A stretch of 64,000 nucleotides of DNA, from assembly GCF_000716435.1 (NCBI RefSeq), contig NZ_JNWO01000008.1, positions 248,001 to 312,000 on the forward strand, read 5' to 3'. This document shows positions 16,925-24,276 of the stretch, piece after piece. The translations under genes and the position numbers were made by a program. The notes beneath the pieces are model-generated. The model made no database searches. It worked only from the letters and a program-made list of their open reading frames with translations, and was not told the origin of the DNA. This stretch comes from Streptomyces xylophagus. GTDB lineage: Bacteria > Actinomycetota > Actinomycetes > Streptomycetales > Streptomycetaceae. The first letter of the stretch is position 1. Each line of letters starts with the position of its first letter.

Positions 16925-16957
16925 AGGGGCGCGGGGAACTGCGCGACCAGCCCCCAC
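16925..16957 (-). repeat. Dispersed 33-bp repeat, right arm of inverted pair
   Basis: This is the exact reverse complement of 16838-16870. Placed between the end of the regulator gene (16982) and the start of murQ (16797), the pair could act as a terminator or attenuator that uncouples murR from murQP. Function is inferred. Confidence 0.85.
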
Positions 16958-16981
16958 GCACCCGCAGACAACCACGAACCG

Positions 16982-17902
16982 TCAGCGCCTATGTCGATGC
17001 GCCAGCGCCTCATAAGACGCCGACAACGCCGGTGCCGCCTGCTCATACGTCCGCTGCGCCACCCCGATGAACAGGCAGTCCACCACCAGCAGCTGACTGG
17101 TCCGGGACGACATCGCCGCCGGCCGCAGCTCGCTCTCCCGAGCCGTGGACGTCGTGAGGATGTGGTCGGCGTACTGCGTCACCGGCCCGTCCGGTCGCCC
17201 GGTGATCGCAACGGTCGTAGCCCCATGCTCAAAAGCCACCCGCAACGGCTCGATGACATCGCCCGTGGACCCGGAGTGGGTGATCGCGATGGCCACGTCG
17301 CCCGCCTTCAGCTGCACGGCGTTGGTGACGGCGAGATGCGGGTCGCTGTGGGCGTGGGCTATGAGGCCTATCCGGAGCAGCTTCTGGGTGAGGTCCTGGG
17401 CGACGAGCCCGGACGCCCCGACGCCGTACACATCGGCGCGGCGGGCCGCCGCGAGCGCGGTGACGGCCGCGCCGAGCTGGACGGTGTCGAGTCCGGCGGC
17501 CGTGTCGGCGAGGGTCTGCTGCTCGTCGTAGGCGAGTTTGGCGACGACGTCGGCGATCGGGTCGTCGACCGCGATGTCGGTGGTGAGGGCGGGCGCGCGC
17601 CCGGACTGCTGCTGCGCGGCGAGCCCGGCCAGGGCGAGGCGCAGGTCGCGGTAGCCGGGGTAGCCGAGGATGCGGGCGGTGCGGACGACCGTGGCCTCGC
17701 TGGTGCCGGTGAGTTCGGCGAGGCCGGTGACCGTGAGGGCCGCGCAGCCGGCCGGGTCGGCGGCGACGGTCTCGGCGACCCGCTGCATGGAGCGGGTCAT
17801 GGAGGGGGCGAGGGTGCGCACCTTGGCGGCCAGCGCGGCGGGTGGCGTGCTCCCGGAACTCCCGGAGGCGCTTCCGAAAATTTCCTTCACTTCCTGGGTC
17901 AC
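16982..17902 (-). CDS. murR: MurR/RpiR-family transcriptional regulator
   Basis: This 306-residue protein has an N-terminal RpiR helix-turn-helix (about residues 25-95; LTVTGLAELTGTSEATVVRTARILGYPG) and a C-terminal SIS domain (about 130-265; ADVYGVGASGLVAQDL, THSGSTGDVIEPL) for a sugar phosphate ligand. Upstream of murQ and murP, it most likely senses MurNAc 6-phosphate, so the murR name rests on context. I chose GTG 17902 because the frame upstream has no family-like residues. GAAA-TTTC sites flank this start. Confidence 0.85.
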   Translation of the reverse strand: MTQEVKEIFGSASGSSGSTPPAALAAKVRTLAPSMTRSMQRVAETVAADPAGCAALTVTGLAELTGTSEATVVRTARILGYPGYRDLRLALAGLAAQQQSGRAPALTTDIAVDDPIADVVAKLAYDEQQTLADTAAGLDTVQLGAAVTALAAARRADVYGVGASGLVAQDLTQKLLRIGLIAHAHSDPHLAVTNAVQLKAGDVAIAITHSGSTGDVIEPLRVAFEHGATTVAITGRPDGPVTQYADHILTTSTARESELRPAAMSSRTSQLLVVDCLFIGVAQRTYEQAAPALSASYEALAHRHRR

Positions 17903-17919
17903 CTCTGAAAGATATTTTC
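17876..17919. promoter_or_regulatory. RpiR-type operator candidates at the murR start
   Basis: Two sites with GAAA and TTTC arms, GAAAATTTC (17876-17884) and GAAAGATATTTTC (17907-17919), are centred about 33 bases apart, close to three helix turns, across the murR start codon. RpiR regulators often bind TGAAA...TTTCA sequences. The same stretch is the promoter zone for the divergent gene at 17958. Confidence 0.5.
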
Positions 17920-17957
17920 GGCGCGGTGGTCCGGTCAAGAGTGCGCACAATGGGTGC

Positions 17958-18362
17958 ATGACCCCCGACAACGACCCCCTTGACGACCCGACCGGCGAGC
18001 CCGTCCCCATCAGCCCCCTGGAGCAGGCGCTGCACGCCGCGCGCGCCCTCGTGCTCGCCGACCTGGCCGCGGGCGAGGTCGTGGCGCCGGACGTGGTGTC
18101 CATGGTGGAGGAGTCCGTCGTGGAGCGGCGGTGGTGGGTGGAGCAGTGGCCGGAGGGCGTGGAGTACGTCGCCGGACTGGTCGCTCAGGACGTGCAGGAC
18201 GCGCTGCTGGAGGCGTACGGACGCTGGCCGCTCTGCCCGGTCTGCGCGGCCGGCGACCCGCACGCCCTGGAGGTCGAACCGGAACTGGGACCCGACCCGC
18301 ACTGGGTGTGCCACAAGGCGGGCGTGAAGGTCGCCGCGGTGGGAACCCTGGGGTCCCTGTGA
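17958..18362 (+). CDS. Hypothetical acidic protein with CPVC motif
   Basis: This 134-residue protein is acidic and has a helical N-terminal half followed by WPLCPVCAAGDPHALEVEPELGPDPHWVCHKAG, whose C-x2-C ... C residues and His could form a zinc site. I cannot name the family. It overlaps the next gene by four bases (GTGA), so the two form an operon. A CACAAT box six bases before the ATG suggests leaderless transcription, divergent from murR. Confidence 0.75.
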   Translation: MTPDNDPLDDPTGEPVPISPLEQALHAARALVLADLAAGEVVAPDVVSMVEESVVERRWWVEQWPEGVEYVAGLVAQDVQDALLEAYGRWPLCPVCAAGDPHALEVEPELGPDPHWVCHKAGVKVAAVGTLGSL

Positions 18363-18634
18363 CCGTGTACATCGACCCACCGACCTGGCCGGGGCACGGG
18401 CGGCTGTGGTCCCACCTGGTCAGTGACGTCTCGTACGACGAACTCCATCTGTTCGCCGAGGAGTTGGGCGTGCCGCGCCGGGCCTTCGAGCGCGATCACT
18501 ACGACATTCCCTCGCACCGTTACGCGGACGCGGTGGCCGCCGGTGCGGTGGAGGTCAGGAGCCGGGAGGTGGTGCGGTTGCTGACGGTGGCGGGGCTGCG
18601 CAGGCCCAAGGGGCGGGCGCAGGAGCCCAGTTGA
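18359..18634 (+). CDS. DUF4031-domain protein
   Basis: This 91-residue protein matches DUF4031: VYIDPPTWPGHGRLWSHLVSD at the N-terminus, then ELHLFAEELGVPRRAFERDHYDIPSHRY. The conserved Trp, His and Asp residues suggest an enzymatic or binding role, but none is established as far as I know. Its GTG overlaps the stop of the preceding gene, indicating translational coupling. Confidence 0.82.
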   Translation: MTVYIDPPTWPGHGRLWSHLVSDVSYDELHLFAEELGVPRRAFERDHYDIPSHRYADAVAAGAVEVRSREVVRLLTVAGLRRPKGRAQEPS

Positions 18635-18670
18635 CCGGCGAGGGCGCCGGTTGCGCGGTAGCCCGGTCGC

Positions 18671-19768
18671 TCAGCGGCCGAGTTCGTAGGCGAACCCCTC
18701 GTCCCCGTCCTCGCTCACCTTTTTGAAGCCCACGCGTGAAACGACCGCCTGGGACGCGAGGTTGTCCCGGTCGATCGTCGCGAAGACGGTGCGTACGTCG
18801 TCCCGGGCCAGCGCCCAGTCGCACAGCGCGCGCAGGGCCTCCGTCGCGTAGCCCTGGCCGCGGGCGCCCTCCGCCAGGTCGTAGCCGATCTCCGTGCGGC
18901 CCTCCTCGTCGGGTACGCCGTGGAAGCCCATGCCGCCGACCGCGCGGCCGTCCTCGCGGCGGACGAGGGTGAACACGCCGAACTCCGGGCGGTGGACGCC
19001 CCCTTCGTACGCCTTGCGCAGGAAGGTCGCGGCGTCCCGGGTGCCCTGGAAGGGGCCGCCCTCGATCCACTCGAACCCGCCCTCGCCACCGGCGACCAGG
19101 TCGGCGGCCGAGGCCGGGTTGACGCCCTGGAGCGTGAGGCGTTCGGTGGGGATGACGAGGTTGTTGCGCCAGCGCCACTCGGTGACGGGGGCGCGGCCGG
19201 GGAGTTCGCCGCGGCCGGTCGCCCACAGCAGGGTGCGCCAGTGGTCGGCGCCGGGGCGGACGTGCGGGAAGATCCGGGTGAGGACGAACTCGCTCAGTTC
19301 CGGGGCCGGTTCGTAGGTCAGCCCCAGGCCCTCGGCGATGTCGTGCGTGTGCAGCAGCACCTCGGCGGCGCCCATCGCGGCGAAGCCCTCGCGGTTCGCG
19401 CTGCGGAACGGGTACGGGTGGAAGGCGCGCACCTCGCGGGGGGTGGTGCGGACGGCGGCGGCGAGCAGGGCGCCGGTCGTCCGAATCACGTCCAGGACAC
19501 CGGAGTTGTCGGTGCCGTCGTCGAGGGTGATGTCGAAGGGGACGTACGCGTGCTGGGGGCGCCCGGCCAACTGGCCCGCGTACGAGATGAGATCACCGGC
19601 GATGTGCTCGGCGGTGAGCCGGCAACTCCAGTCCAGCCGGCCGGCCTTCACCCCGGCCCAGTCCCGGTCGGTCGCCGTCCCCAGCAGTGCGAGGCAGCTC
19701 GCGACGGCCTCTTCCACCTGGTGTGCGTCTGTCTGGTCTGCGTCTGTCTTTCCGCCCGTGGTCCCCAT
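18671..19768 (-). CDS. Fusion of MDMPI/DinB-like domain with GNAT acetyltransferase
   Basis: This 365-residue protein joins two domains. Residues about 15-195 resemble maleylpyruvate isomerase N-terminal/DinB-like helical bundles (LDWSCRLTAEHIAGDLISYAGQL, AAEVLLHTHDIAEGLGL). Residues about 205-365 are a GNAT acetyltransferase of the RimJ/RimL type (TERLTLQGV, IGYDLAEGARGQGYATEALRALCDWAL, NLASQAVVSRVGFKKV). MDMPI proteins often use mycothiol or bind metal. ATG 19768 was preferred over an ATG 12 bases upstream, with little evidence either way. Confidence 0.85.
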   Translation of the reverse strand: MGTTGGKTDADQTDAHQVEEAVASCLALLGTATDRDWAGVKAGRLDWSCRLTAEHIAGDLISYAGQLAGRPQHAYVPFDITLDDGTDNSGVLDVIRTTGALLAAAVRTTPREVRAFHPYPFRSANREGFAAMGAAEVLLHTHDIAEGLGLTYEPAPELSEFVLTRIFPHVRPGADHWRTLLWATGRGELPGRAPVTEWRWRNNLVIPTERLTLQGVNPASAADLVAGGEGGFEWIEGGPFQGTRDAATFLRKAYEGGVHRPEFGVFTLVRREDGRAVGGMGFHGVPDEEGRTEIGYDLAEGARGQGYATEALRALCDWALARDDVRTVFATIDRDNLASQAVVSRVGFKKVSEDGDEGFAYELGR

Positions 19769-20117
19769 GCGGGGGAGCATACGGGCCGGGGCCGTGGCGC
19801 GCTGTGGTTAAAGCATTCACCAACTGCACATGACGGTGATTTGATCATTCAGACGCTTCGGCTTCGCCGGGGGTCGAAATCGGCCCGCCGAGGGATGCGG
19901 GCAAAAGGTGCACGGGGTGGCGATCGGGACGCACCCTCAATGGCCTCTGAAATGTAACCCACAGGTAGGAATGGCCACCCCTTTGCATTCCTCCCGGTTA
20001 TTCCAGGGATGCAAAAAGACGATGCTTGCCGAACTCCTCATTCCCGGGTGATCATTTCGTTGTCGCCGAACAGCCGGTGGCGAAAAGGCAAAGTGCCGAA
20101 CATTCAGGAGGTTCCCC
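19769..20117. promoter_or_regulatory. Upstream region of the putative RiPP cluster
   Basis: This 349-base gap, lower in GC than its surroundings, separates the divergent fusion gene from the peptide gene. It contains an inverted repeat, TTTGCAT (19982-19988) and ATGCAAA (20009-20015), with short further pairing inside, that could be an operator or hairpin. AGGAGG lies at 20106-20111 before the peptide. No clear -10/-35 pair or other gene was identified. Confidence 0.45.
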
Positions 20118-20210
20118 ATGGAGAACACCGTCGAGATCGTCGAGACCGTCGAGATCGAAGAGGTCGAGTCCTACGAGCCCATGCTGCTCCAGGGCCCGAA
20201 CGTCGACTAA
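20118..20210 (+). CDS. Putative RiPP precursor peptide (30 residues)
   Basis: The ORF encodes a 30-residue peptide: an acidic leader-like half (MENTVEIVETVEIEEVES) with alternating Val/Ile and Glu, then YEPMLLQGPNVD. AGGAGG stands seven bases before the ATG, the strongest ribosome site nearby, and a 19-bp hairpin follows the stop, as is common where a peptide must be made in excess over its enzymes. Two SagB-like oxidoreductases and an exporter follow in the same direction. There are no Cys, Ser-rich or Thr-rich core residues, so lanthionine or azole chemistry is unlikely; possible targets are Tyr, Pro, Met, Leu, Asn or Asp. I do not recognise the family. Confidence 0.65.
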   Translation: MENTVEIVETVEIEEVESYEPMLLQGPNVD

Positions 20211-20220
20211 TTCTGTGCCC

Positions 20221-20263
20221 GCTCCGGCGGCCCGGGGAATTCACTTCCCCGGGCCGCCGGAGC
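20221..20263 (+). terminator. 19-bp hairpin after the precursor gene
   Basis: A perfect 19-bp stem (20221-20239 with 20245-20263) around the loop TTCAC begins ten bases after the peptide stop and ends 18 bases before the next gene. There is no U-tract. It may terminate most transcripts, stabilise the peptide mRNA, or both, letting a fraction read through to the enzymes. Confidence 0.75.
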
Positions 20264-20281
20264 CCCAGTTGAGGGGTGACT

Positions 20282-21385
20282 GTGTCTGTGCAAGCGACTG
20301 AGTCTGTCCAAGCGAGTGAGTTCATACGGCTGACGCCCCGACCGGGCGCGGCCGGCCAGTGGATCGCCGACGACCTGCTGACCAGGCGATCCTTCAAGCT
20401 GGGGGTGCAGGAGGCGGCGGTGCTCGTCCTCGCGAGCCGGCCGCTGGAGCGGCCGTTGCTGGCCAAGGAGGCGGCCGCCGAACTCGGCGTACCGCCCGAA
20501 CGGGCCGAGGCCGTCGTCGCCGCGATGGAGAAGGCCGGCCTCATCGTCGGCGAGGAGCACCTCGACTCCCCGCGCTACAAATGGGGTCAGGAAGTCCTCA
20601 GGCGATGGGACGGAAAAGGCTGGCGCATGGCGGCCGAATACCATATCGCCGCCCATGATTTCCCCGGCGTCGATTACAGCAAGGGAATAGCGGTCGACCG
20701 GGAGCGAATTCACCGGTATCGGGACGAGGAAATCGACGACGACCGTTTCAAGGAGCCCGCGTCGGCGGAACGGATACCGCTCCCCGAACTCTCCCCGGAC
20801 CTCGCCCCCATGCCCGTCGGCACGGACGCGGGTCGCACCCGGCACCTCGACCGGCCCGAACTCCTCACCATCGCCGCCCTCGCGCTCGGCATCGTCGAGA
20901 CGACCCGCAGCCGCGCAGCGGGCTCCGCCGACTACCTCACCCGCACCAGTCCCTCCGGCGGCCGGCGCCATCCCACCGAGGGCTATCTCGCGGTCCTCGA
21001 CGTCGACGGCGTCGAACCCGGCTGGTACCACGTGCACGGCGGACTGCACGCCCTGGTCCGACTGCCCGTCCCCGCACCGGACCCGGACTCCGAGGAGTTC
21101 CGCCGCGTCTTCCGGGCCAGCACCACCCGCGCCGCGTTCGACGTGCGCTGTCTGCTCGTGCTCACCTCGGTGTTCCGCCGCAACATGTGGCGCTACCGCG
21201 AGCCCCGCACCTACCGCAGCATCCACATGGACGTCGGCCACATCGCCTCCACCGTGACCCAACTCGCCGAGGGCTTCGGCATACCGGCCTTCCCCGCCTA
21301 CGGCGATGTGGAGTCCGGCGTCGAGCGGATGATCGGCGTCGACGGCCTGGCGGAGGGGCTGATCGCGACGGTGGCGCTCGGCTGA
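20282..21385 (+). CDS. SagB-type flavin oxidoreductase with RRE-like N-terminal domain
   Basis: This 367-residue protein has two parts. Residues about 20-95 look like a winged-helix RiPP recognition element (LTRRSFKLGVQEAAVLVLAS, KEAAAELGVPPERAEAVVAA). Residues about 175-365 are a nitroreductase/SagB domain with the FMN-contact motif SPSGGRRHPTEGYLAVL and the C-terminal MDVGHIASTVTQLAEGFGIP. The RRSVR-type arginine motif that usually opens this domain is missing. The family oxidises azolines to azoles or desaturates peptides using FMN. GTG 20282 was chosen because GAGGGG lies five bases upstream; GTG 20276 and 20288 are alternatives. Confidence 0.8.
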   Translation: MSVQATESVQASEFIRLTPRPGAAGQWIADDLLTRRSFKLGVQEAAVLVLASRPLERPLLAKEAAAELGVPPERAEAVVAAMEKAGLIVGEEHLDSPRYKWGQEVLRRWDGKGWRMAAEYHIAAHDFPGVDYSKGIAVDRERIHRYRDEEIDDDRFKEPASAERIPLPELSPDLAPMPVGTDAGRTRHLDRPELLTIAALALGIVETTRSRAAGSADYLTRTSPSGGRRHPTEGYLAVLDVDGVEPGWYHVHGGLHALVRLPVPAPDPDSEEFRRVFRASTTRAAFDVRCLLVLTSVFRRNMWRYREPRTYRSIHMDVGHIASTVTQLAEGFGIPAFPAYGDVESGVERMIGVDGLAEGLIATVALG

Positions 21386-21473
21386 GTCCCTGGTCGAACA
21401 GACAAGTGCCAGGTCATACAGCTGAGTTGACCCCCACATCTCCCACCCCCCAGACGACCCGAAGGGAGCAGCC

Positions 21474-22511
21474 ATGTCCGCTCTTACGCCCCTGCTGCGC
21501 ATCGGCGGCGGGCTCAGTCCGCGTGACGGTGTGCCCGTCCAGGATCTGGCCGGCCGCCGCCGCGGCTACGTCGACCGTCGCACCCTGGCCCGTACGATCG
21601 CCGGGGGCGCCCCGCCGGACGGCTGCGACGCCCTCGCCTCCTGGCTGGGCGGGGCCGAGGCCGCACCCCAACCCGCCCCGGAACTCGTCGAGTTCTGGCA
21701 CCGGCGCCGCTGGCGGCCCTCCCTCGAATACCACCTCGTCTCCCGCGACCTGCCCTACGCCGACTCCGGCCCCGACGCCGTCGACACCCGTCGGCAGGTG
21801 CTCGCCGGATACGGCGGCGGTGATCGACTCCCGCCCCGGATACGCCCGGACGGCCGCCGCGTGCCGCTGCCCGAGCCGGTGCCGGGCGACCCCGACCGCA
21901 GCCTCGGCACCGCGCTGCTCACCCGCCGCTCGGTGCGCAGCTACCTGCCCCGGCCCACACCGGCCGGCGCGCTCTCCCACGTCCTGCGCACCGGACTCGC
22001 CACGGTCGCCGCCAACCAGCGGCGCACCGGCGAGGACGACCCCTGGGAACTGCTCCGGTCCTTCGGCACGGCCTTCGACTTCTACGTCCTGACGTACAAC
22101 GTCGACGGCATCGACCCCGGCGCCTGGCTCCTCGATCTGGCCCCCGCCGAACCGGAGTTGACCGAGATCCGCCCCGGCGACCACCGGGGCGCCATGCGGG
22201 ACGTGTTCTACGGTTCGCCGTGGCCGCTGACCGCCGCGTTCACGCTGGTCATGGTCGCGGACTTCGAGCAGTACCAGTACCGCTACCGGCACGAACGCGC
22301 CCTGCGCAACCTGTACATCGAGTCCGGCCACCTGGCACAGCGGCTGCTGCTGCTCGCCGACACGCACGGTCTGGGCACGTTGGTCACCCCGGCGGTGCGG
22401 GACGGACTGATCGAGGAGCTGCTCGGGCTCGATCCCGTGCGCCAGGCCACCATCTACACGCTGACCATGGGGCCCGATCCGCGGCACGGCAGCCGGACGC
22501 GCGTGAAATGA
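21474..22511 (+). CDS. Second SagB/nitroreductase-like protein of the RiPP cluster
   Basis: This 345-residue protein is homologous along its length to the preceding one; both share a W-x(3,4)-EYH-x(4,5)-D-x-P-x(2)-D segment ahead of the flavin domain. Here the arginine motif is present (TRRSVRSYLPRPTPAGALSHV) but the SGG-x(3,4)-P-x-E loop is replaced by DDPWELLRSFGTAFDFYVLTYN. The C-terminal IESGHLAQRLLLLADTHGLGT is intact. Since nitroreductases build active sites at dimer interfaces, the two proteins may form a heterodimer with complementary halves; this is inference. GGGAG precedes ATG 21474, and the stop overlaps the MATE gene start. Confidence 0.82.
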   Translation: MSALTPLLRIGGGLSPRDGVPVQDLAGRRRGYVDRRTLARTIAGGAPPDGCDALASWLGGAEAAPQPAPELVEFWHRRRWRPSLEYHLVSRDLPYADSGPDAVDTRRQVLAGYGGGDRLPPRIRPDGRRVPLPEPVPGDPDRSLGTALLTRRSVRSYLPRPTPAGALSHVLRTGLATVAANQRRTGEDDPWELLRSFGTAFDFYVLTYNVDGIDPGAWLLDLAPAEPELTEIRPGDHRGAMRDVFYGSPWPLTAAFTLVMVADFEQYQYRYRHERALRNLYIESGHLAQRLLLLADTHGLGTLVTPAVRDGLIEELLGLDPVRQATIYTLTMGPDPRHGSRTRVK

Positions 22512-23872
22512 GCACCGCACCGGACACGGTGACGCCGGCTCGTCGGGGATGGGTACGCGAACAGGCCCGCCCCCTCCTGGAGTTGGCGCTGCCCGCCGTC
22601 CTCGCGACCTCCGTGTCGCGGGCCGGTGACCTCATCAGCCTCGCGCTGACCGGGCACTACAGCTCTGCGGCGCTGGCGGGGGTCGCCGGGGCGATCGTGG
22701 TCGTGGAACTGGTACTCGGCGTGCTGCTGGCCGGCGTCACGGGCTACCAGGTGCTGTGCGCCCGCCACCTCGGCGCCGGTGAACGGGCCGCCGCCGTAAG
22801 GGCGTTGCACGCCTCGCTGCGCCCGGTCGGCGCGCTGGCGGTGCTGGCCGCCCTGGCCCTGATGCTCGCGGCCCGCCCCCTGGTCGCCCTCACCGTGCAC
22901 GACCCGACGGCCGTCGCGGCCGGTGCCGCCTACCTTCGCGCCCGCGCCCCCGGCCTGCCCCTCGCGGTGCTCTCGGCCCTCGGCACGATCACCCTCCAGG
23001 CGGCCGGGCGAACCCGGCTCACCCTGCTCACGAACTGCGTCACCATGCCCGTCAACCTGGTCGTGAGCTGGGCCCTCATCTACGGCATCGGCCCCCTGCC
23101 GGCGCTCGGCGCCGCCGGGAACGGTCTCGGGGTCACGCTCTCCCTCCTCTGCGCGGGCGCCCTCCAGGTCGTACTGCTGCGCCGCGCCGGTCTGTGGGAC
23201 TGGCTCGGCACCTGGCGGACGACCCACTGGGACCGCCGATCCGCCTTCGAGAGCTGGGAGTTGGCGTGGCCGGCGATGGTGTCCATGGCGGTGGACTACC
23301 TCGCGTCCTTCGCCTTCTTCGCCGCGATCGGACTGCTGTCGCTCACCGAACTGGCCGCGTCCCGTGTGGTGTTCCAGCTGGTCCTGCTCGTCTTCATGCT
23401 GTCCAACGCGTTCTCGGCGGCGGCGGGTGTCCTCATGTCCCGGGCGGCGGGCGGGGGTTGCCCGGACGCGGTCCGCGCCCACTGGCGGGCCAACCGTGTC
23501 CTCGTCACCGGTGCGCTCACCCTGGCGGCGGGTGCGTTGGCCGCTGCCGTGCGCCCCGTGCTGCGACTGTTCACCGACGACCCGGCTGTCGTGTCCGCCG
23601 CGGTGGGCGCGACCCTGCTGGTCGCCCTGAGTCTGCCCCTCGTCGCCGTAACCGTCGGCAACACGGCCGCGTTGCGCGCCCTGCGCAATACCCGGGTGGA
23701 CATGGTCGCCAACACGGTTGCGTCCTGGGTGGTTCAACTCCCGTTGGCCTGGGTGGCGGTGCGGGTGGGGTGGGGGTTGACCGGGGCGTTCGGTGGGGTG
23801 TTGGGGTACTGGGTGGTTCGGGCGGGGGTTACGGAGTGGGCGGTGCGGCGGATGATGGCGGTGGGGGTGTGA
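22508..23872 (+). CDS. MATE-family efflux transporter
   Basis: This 454-residue membrane protein has two homologous six-helix halves typical of MATE exporters (ALPAVLATSVSRAGDLISLAL at residue about 25; LAWPAMVSMAVDYLASFAFFA at about 258). MATE proteins expel small molecules in exchange for H+ or Na+. The ATG overlaps the stop of the second oxidoreductase (ATGA), so it belongs to the peptide cluster and probably exports the modified product, unusual because most RiPP clusters use ABC transporters. The C-terminus is rich in GTG-coded Val. Confidence 0.88.
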   Translation: MSTAPDTVTPARRGWVREQARPLLELALPAVLATSVSRAGDLISLALTGHYSSAALAGVAGAIVVVELVLGVLLAGVTGYQVLCARHLGAGERAAAVRALHASLRPVGALAVLAALALMLAARPLVALTVHDPTAVAAGAAYLRARAPGLPLAVLSALGTITLQAAGRTRLTLLTNCVTMPVNLVVSWALIYGIGPLPALGAAGNGLGVTLSLLCAGALQVVLLRRAGLWDWLGTWRTTHWDRRSAFESWELAWPAMVSMAVDYLASFAFFAAIGLLSLTELAASRVVFQLVLLVFMLSNAFSAAAGVLMSRAAGGGCPDAVRAHWRANRVLVTGALTLAAGALAAAVRPVLRLFTDDPAVVSAAVGATLLVALSLPLVAVTVGNTAALRALRNTRVDMVANTVASWVVQLPLAWVAVRVGWGLTGAFGGVLGYWVVRAGVTEWAVRRMMAVGV

Positions 23873-23923
23873 GTGCGCGCCCAGGAGCTCGGGGGTTCGC
23901 GTGTGAGGGGCGGCTGCGGGTGG

Positions 23924-23956
23924 GTGGGGGCTGGTCGCGCAGTTCCCCGCGCCCCT
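23924..23956 (+). repeat. Dispersed 33-bp repeat copy
   Basis: This is identical to 16838-16870 over 33 bases. It opens a repeat-rich intergenic block (23873-24276) in which three members of this family flank tandem repeats. With the reverse copies at 24068 and 24192 it could form alternative long hairpins. Confidence 0.85.
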
Positions 23957-24045
23957 TCGAAACCCGGGCCTGGCTTCAACGGTGCGGGGAACTGGGCTCC
24001 TTCGAAACCCGGGCCTGGCTTCAACGGTGCGGGGAACTGGGCTCC
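23956..24045 (+). repeat. Two perfect 45-bp tandem repeats
   Basis: A 45-base unit beginning TTCGAAACCCGGGCC and ending CGGGGAACTGGGCTCC occurs twice without a mismatch (23956-24000, 24001-24045). A third, diverged copy follows into 24046-24090, and a related segment with AACTGGGCTCCTTCAAAAC lies near 24158. The unit contains CGGGGAACTG, the core of the dispersed repeat, so it probably arose by slippage or recombination within that element. No coding role is likely. Confidence 0.85.
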
Positions 24046-24067
24046 TTCGAAACGCGGGCCCAGTTCC

Positions 24068-24095
24068 AGGGGCGCGGGGAACTGCGCGACCAGCC
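24068..24095 (-). repeat. Dispersed repeat copy (reverse)
   Basis: This 28-base copy, AGGGGCGCGGGGAACTGCGC followed by GACCAGCC, is the reverse complement of the conserved core of 23924-23956. It lacks the terminal C-tract found in full copies. Confidence 0.8.
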
Positions 24096-24191
24096 ACGAC
24101 GTGCCCGCGGCCGCCCGGCAACAGAACCCTCCGAGCCCTGATGCGAGGGGCGCGCGGAACTGGGCTCCTTCAAAACGCAGGCCCGGTTCTC

Positions 24192-24219
24192 AGGGGCGCG
24201 GGGAACTGCGCGACCAGCC
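24192..24219 (-). repeat. Dispersed repeat copy (reverse)
   Basis: This copy is identical to 24068-24095 over 28 bases, and both are followed by similar CA(C/A)(G/A)ACG and CCCGC(A/G)GCCGCCC sequence, so a segment of about 60 bases seems to have been duplicated together. It is the last repeat before the peptidase gene. Confidence 0.8.
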
Positions 24220-24276
24220 ACAACGCACCCGCAGCCGCCCCGCAACAGACCCCCCCCGAGCTCTTAGGCGCTGTCC

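Noticed and set aside
20118..20210. Lasso, lanthipeptide or thiopeptide precursor
   Set aside because: The peptide has no Cys or Thr-rich core and the cluster lacks B/C lasso proteins, Lan enzymes and YcaO.
23956..24219. CRISPR array
   Set aside because: Repeats are tandem without unique spacers and belong to a dispersed intergenic family; no cas genes are present.
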